A stretch of 10,118 nt of DNA from UBA1067 sp963661055 (GTDB lineage Bacteria; Verrucomicrobiota; Kiritimatiellia; RFP12; UBA1067). Position 1 is the first letter of the stretch. Every line of letters starts with the position of its first letter. The stretch lies in assembly GCA_963661055.1 (NCBI GenBank), contig CAVLAC010000082.1:1-10118 (forward strand), written 5' to 3'. Below are positions 8,001 through 10,118 of the stretch, piece by piece. The notes under the pieces are model-generated. The model searched no databases. It saw nothing but the letters and a program-made list of their open reading frames with translations, and was not told the DNA's origin. Both the position numbers and the translations under genes were made by a program.

Positions 8001-9765
8001 TAAAGAGACGGGGCTTGTTAATGATGTGCCAGGCGAAATTATCCCTGTGCCGAAAGCGTGGGGGCTTTTGCGCTTCAAGGAGGAGAATGCGGCGGGGTGG
8101 AGCTGTCCGAAGGGCGCGAAGCTCATCGGCAAGGGCACGCTCGTGAATGAGGGCGGACTCATTGAGATTCCGAATAATGAGATGTTACATCTCGGTGGTG
8201 CGGCAGGTCCTGTTTGGGACGCGAAACGGAAGCTTCTTTATCAATCGAGTGGTGCTCGGCGCGTGACGGCGATGCGGCTGAATGGCAAACGGGTCGCGAC
8301 TTATACATTACCGGGCGGCTCGGCGTATTCGCAACGCGATACAATGGCGATTGACCCCAAGAGCGGCGATGTTTATGTGCTTACGGGCGGCAGTTGCCTC
8401 GCCAATAATTGGCCTCGCAAGGGCGCGGGCTCGGTCTTTCGTATCGCGGCGGGAGCTCCTGATGGCACGGAAGCGACGAAGATTTTAGAAGATTGTATGG
8501 CTATCTCGGCTTCCGTCCATGGGGGCAAGTTGGCACTCGTCCGCAAGAACGCAACGGACAAAGAAAGTTCCGCAGTTTCGCTCTTTGATGTAAAGACAGG
8601 GGAAGAAACGCCGCTTGCGACATTGACGGCACCGAGGGCAACGCTCATTACGATGGCGGATTGGCTTCCTGACGGACGCTTTGCGCTCATTGTTGGGGGT
8701 GAATTCTTGCACATATTGGAAAATGGATCCTTTAGTGCCGCGAAGAGCCTCTTTGGCGTGCGAGAACTACGGCTTTCGACGGCGCGGGTGTTAAAAGATG
8801 GTGGCATTTGGGGCGTCACGGGCGATACGGTGAAGCGTATTGACGCGACGACCTTCGCGCCCAAACCTGGCGTTGTGATGGGTGGTGCGTCAGGGTGGTT
8901 CCTTGGCAATGTCGTGAGCCGTCCAGAGATTAATGCGACGGGGATTTGCCTTGTGGGCAAGAACCTTTACGCGGTTGGCTCGCGGGAAAATGCGTCCGTT
9001 TATTTATGCGAGTGGGACGCGGCGAAGGGCGTATTGAATCCTGTGCAGCGCATAGGGGGCATTACGGATCCTGCCCATCTCGTCATTGACCCAGATGGCT
9101 TTGTGATGTGCGATAATGTCGTTTGGGAATTTAATGCGAAACCGCTCGCCTTGCCGATTAAGTCGGCGTCGCGCCTTCCTGAGCGTGCGACGGCGGTCTT
9201 GCCCAATGGTGTCACTGTGCACATTCACGATACCCACCATGTCGGGCAGCCATTTATTATGTCAAGCCGCCTGCGCGGTGAGCGCGTTGGCTCACAACGC
9301 GGCGAAGACCGCATATTGCCGCGTGATGAGTCCGAAGGTCCTTATCGGGGCGGTGGTGGAATCAAGTGGGCGGAGCGCCCCGCCTTTACGCGCCTTGTGG
9401 CGACGGAAGACGAGAAGGATCATTGGGAACTGCAAGCCGTGCACACCAATGGACTCGTCCGTGCCTATCGTGTAAATGCGGAAGGTGTGCCGTGGACGCA
9501 CAAGGCGAAATATCGTACATTCACGGAAGATGCACCCGACCTTACGCATTATACGGCGCGAGATGGTGATGCTGAAGTAGAAACTGACGCGGCGGCAGGT
9601 ACGCTTACGCTTTGGCGGATTACGCCAGAGGGCAAGCGGCGGAAACTTTCTGTCGTGAAAGGACTCGAGAAGCCGACGCTTGTCGCCATGTCGCGTGGAC
9701 GCGTGGTGGTGTACGAATCGGGCTCCCAAAGTCTACATCGCTACCTCATCCGTAAAAGCGAATAG
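5061..9765 (+). CDS. Secreted FlgD-Ig/NHL-propeller/CBM9-like protein, frameshifted
   Basis: A paralogue of gene 2, 1567 residues once the extra G at 5268-5271 is removed. As written, the first frame runs 5061-5408 (115 aa) and the main frame is open from 5224 to 9765. Residues 1 to about 20 are a signal peptide (MKNMF, hydrophobic core, cleavage near AASA). Residues about 23-95 are a FlgD-like Ig domain whose IVWDG turn is split by the frameshift. Residues about 100-800 form a propeller-like region, with an NHL-type blade near 330-355 and an EF-hand-like loop DANGDGVIAADE at 529-540. The segment FFMTSDGLYLDEIFTD matches FTVYTTDGFYVDRFFD of gene 2. Residues about 804-1000 are CBM9-like, ending in VNDVPGEIIPVPKAWG. 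Residues about 1005-1567 form a second propeller-like region absent from gene 2. Without correction, the downstream frame would have no export signal. The more than 4.4 kb of intact frame after the break argues for a sequencing error or a very recent mutation. No catalytic motif is recognised. Confidence 0.82.
5268..5271 (+). other. Frameshift site (one extra G in GGGG)
   Basis: Codons up to 5270 read V-W-D-G in the signal-peptide frame. From 5272 the +1 frame reads Y-A-E-D-R-S-P-V-L-P-G-D-Y. Dropping one G of 5268-5271 joins these into WDGYAEDRSPVLPGDY, which aligns with WDGRDALGFPCEVGKTY of gene 2 and with the known FlgD-like pattern. There is no slow codon, stop codon or other signal of programmed frameshifting at the site. 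Confidence 0.85.
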
Positions 9766-9872
9766 ATAACGGCTACCCTTTGCCTTTCAAAATATGTATG
9801 GTTGCGTCATTCGCCGCGACGGTACGTCCTATGCAGAATTCGAGTATGCCCCCGAATATCCATTATTAACCG

Positions 9873-9896
9873 TGTAGAAATGTAGAGATGTAGATT
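9873..9896. repeat. Three tandem 8-bp units TGTAGANN
   Basis: TGTAGAAA, TGTAGAGA and TGTAGATT follow one another without a gap. Six of the eight positions are constant. The array lies about 110 nt after the stop of gene 3, outside any gene. Confidence 0.75.
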
Positions 9897-9965
9897 GTTG
9901 GTAGAGTCCGCGTCCCTTGCCCGCCGTGTACTCAAGATTATGAGCGGCTTGCCGCCCCACCACTT

Positions 9966-9981
9966 CTCTGTGACTCTGTGT
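9966..9981. repeat. Two tandem 8-bp units CTCTGTGN
   Basis: CTCTGTGA and CTCTGTGT are adjacent, followed closely by an A8 run. The text resembles the CTCTGTG / CACAGAG dispersed intergenic repeats that I recall from many environmental bacterial genomes. That similarity is from memory and was not searched. Confidence 0.6.
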
Positions 9982-10043
9982 TAAAAAAAACAGGGTCTTG
10001 TGCCAAATCCGAAAAATCACCCGTAATGCCCGCTGATTTGGTA

Positions 10044-10049
10044 TATATT
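10044..10049 (+). promoter_or_regulatory. Possible -10 box of the downstream gene
   Basis: TATATT lies 5 nt before the ATG at 10055, so a transcript from it would begin at or next to the start codon. No good -35 is seen 16-18 bp upstream, although the inverted pair CCAAATC/GATTTGG ends 2 bp before it. This is weak support only. Confidence 0.25.
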
Positions 10050-10054
10050 GTCAG

Positions 10055-10118
10055 ATGAGCGAATTTGCGAGAGCATTTAGCGAATATGTCGCGGCAATTT
10101 CGAGCGTAATGGGTGTGG
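10055..10118 (+). CDS. Possible 5' end of a further gene (partial)
   Basis: ATG at 10055 opens a frame that stays open to the window end (21 codons, beginning MSEFARAFSEYVAAISSVMG). The in-frame stop TGA at 10034-10036 bars an earlier start apart from rare codons. No Shine-Dalgarno precedes the ATG, and a TATATT box lies 5 nt upstream, which would fit a leaderless message. The short peptide looks amphipathic and has no signal peptide, unlike genes 1-3. The frame is too short to identify and may be spurious. Confidence 0.35.
   Translation, partial: MSEFARAFSEYVAAISSVMGV

Larger units (their letters stand above)
9766..10054. other. Intergenic region after the operon
   Basis: About 290 nt with no supported gene. 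It is more AT-rich in patches than the operon and holds two short period-8 tandem repeats, an A8 run at 9983-9990 and a small inverted repeat GCGGC-TT-GCCGC at 9944-9955. A further inverted pair, CCAAATC (10003-10009) and GATTTGG (10035-10041), flanks 25 nt. I found no hairpin followed by a T run in the + direction, so the operon terminator is either factor-dependent or not recognisable. A minus-strand frame of 63 codons (9829-10020) has no ribosome binding site and spans the repeats, so it is not called. Confidence 0.6.

Noticed and set aside
9944..9955. GCGGC-TT-GCCGC as a rho-independent terminator
   Set aside because: The stem is only about 5 bp and no T run follows on the + strand.

Overview
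The window carries one apparent operon on the + strand: three consecutive genes for secreted proteins, followed by a gene-poor stretch and possibly the first codons of a fourth gene. Nothing convincing is encoded on the - strand. The long minus-strand frames are mirror images of strongly biased GCG/GGC/CGC codon use in the real genes. No tRNA, rRNA, CRISPR array, transposase or integrase was found.

Organism: the protein types suggest a bacterium of the PVC group, most plausibly Kiritimatiellota, Lentisphaerota or Verrucomicrobiota, perhaps host-associated. They are a glycine-rich domain protein ending in GIVIIRY and very large exported proteins that combine CBM9-like, FlgD-like Ig and NHL-type beta-propeller domains. 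This is inferred from recalled family distribution only, since no marker gene is present.

Layout: a good sigma70-like promoter (TGTACA, 17 bp, TATAAT) lies at 42-70. Gene 1 (143-1195, 350 aa) is an exported glycine-rich domain protein with an 11-base G run inside its signal peptide. Gene 2 (1219-5058, 1279 aa, GTG start) reads signal peptide, CBM9-like domain, FlgD-like Ig domain, beta-propeller with an EF-hand-like loop, and a second CBM9-like domain. Gene 3 (5061-9765, 1567 aa after correction) is a paralogue of gene 2. It lacks the N-terminal CBM9-like domain and gains a second propeller-like region of about 560 residues after its CBM9-like domain. Gene 3 as written is interrupted by an extra G in a GGGG run at 5268-5271. 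The gaps between genes are 23 and 2 nt, so one transcript with coupled translation is likely. Positions 9766-10054 hold period-8 tandem repeats and no clear terminator, and an ORF opening at 10055 runs off the window.

Working together: all three products have export signals and none shows a recognisable catalytic motif. A reasonable inference is an envelope or extracellular set. The glycine-rich protein would be a structural or adhesive component, and the two multidomain proteins would be glycan-binding, calcium-assisted scaffolds or unrecognised polysaccharide-active proteins. The G11 tract suggests that the first gene could be switched by slipped-strand replication.
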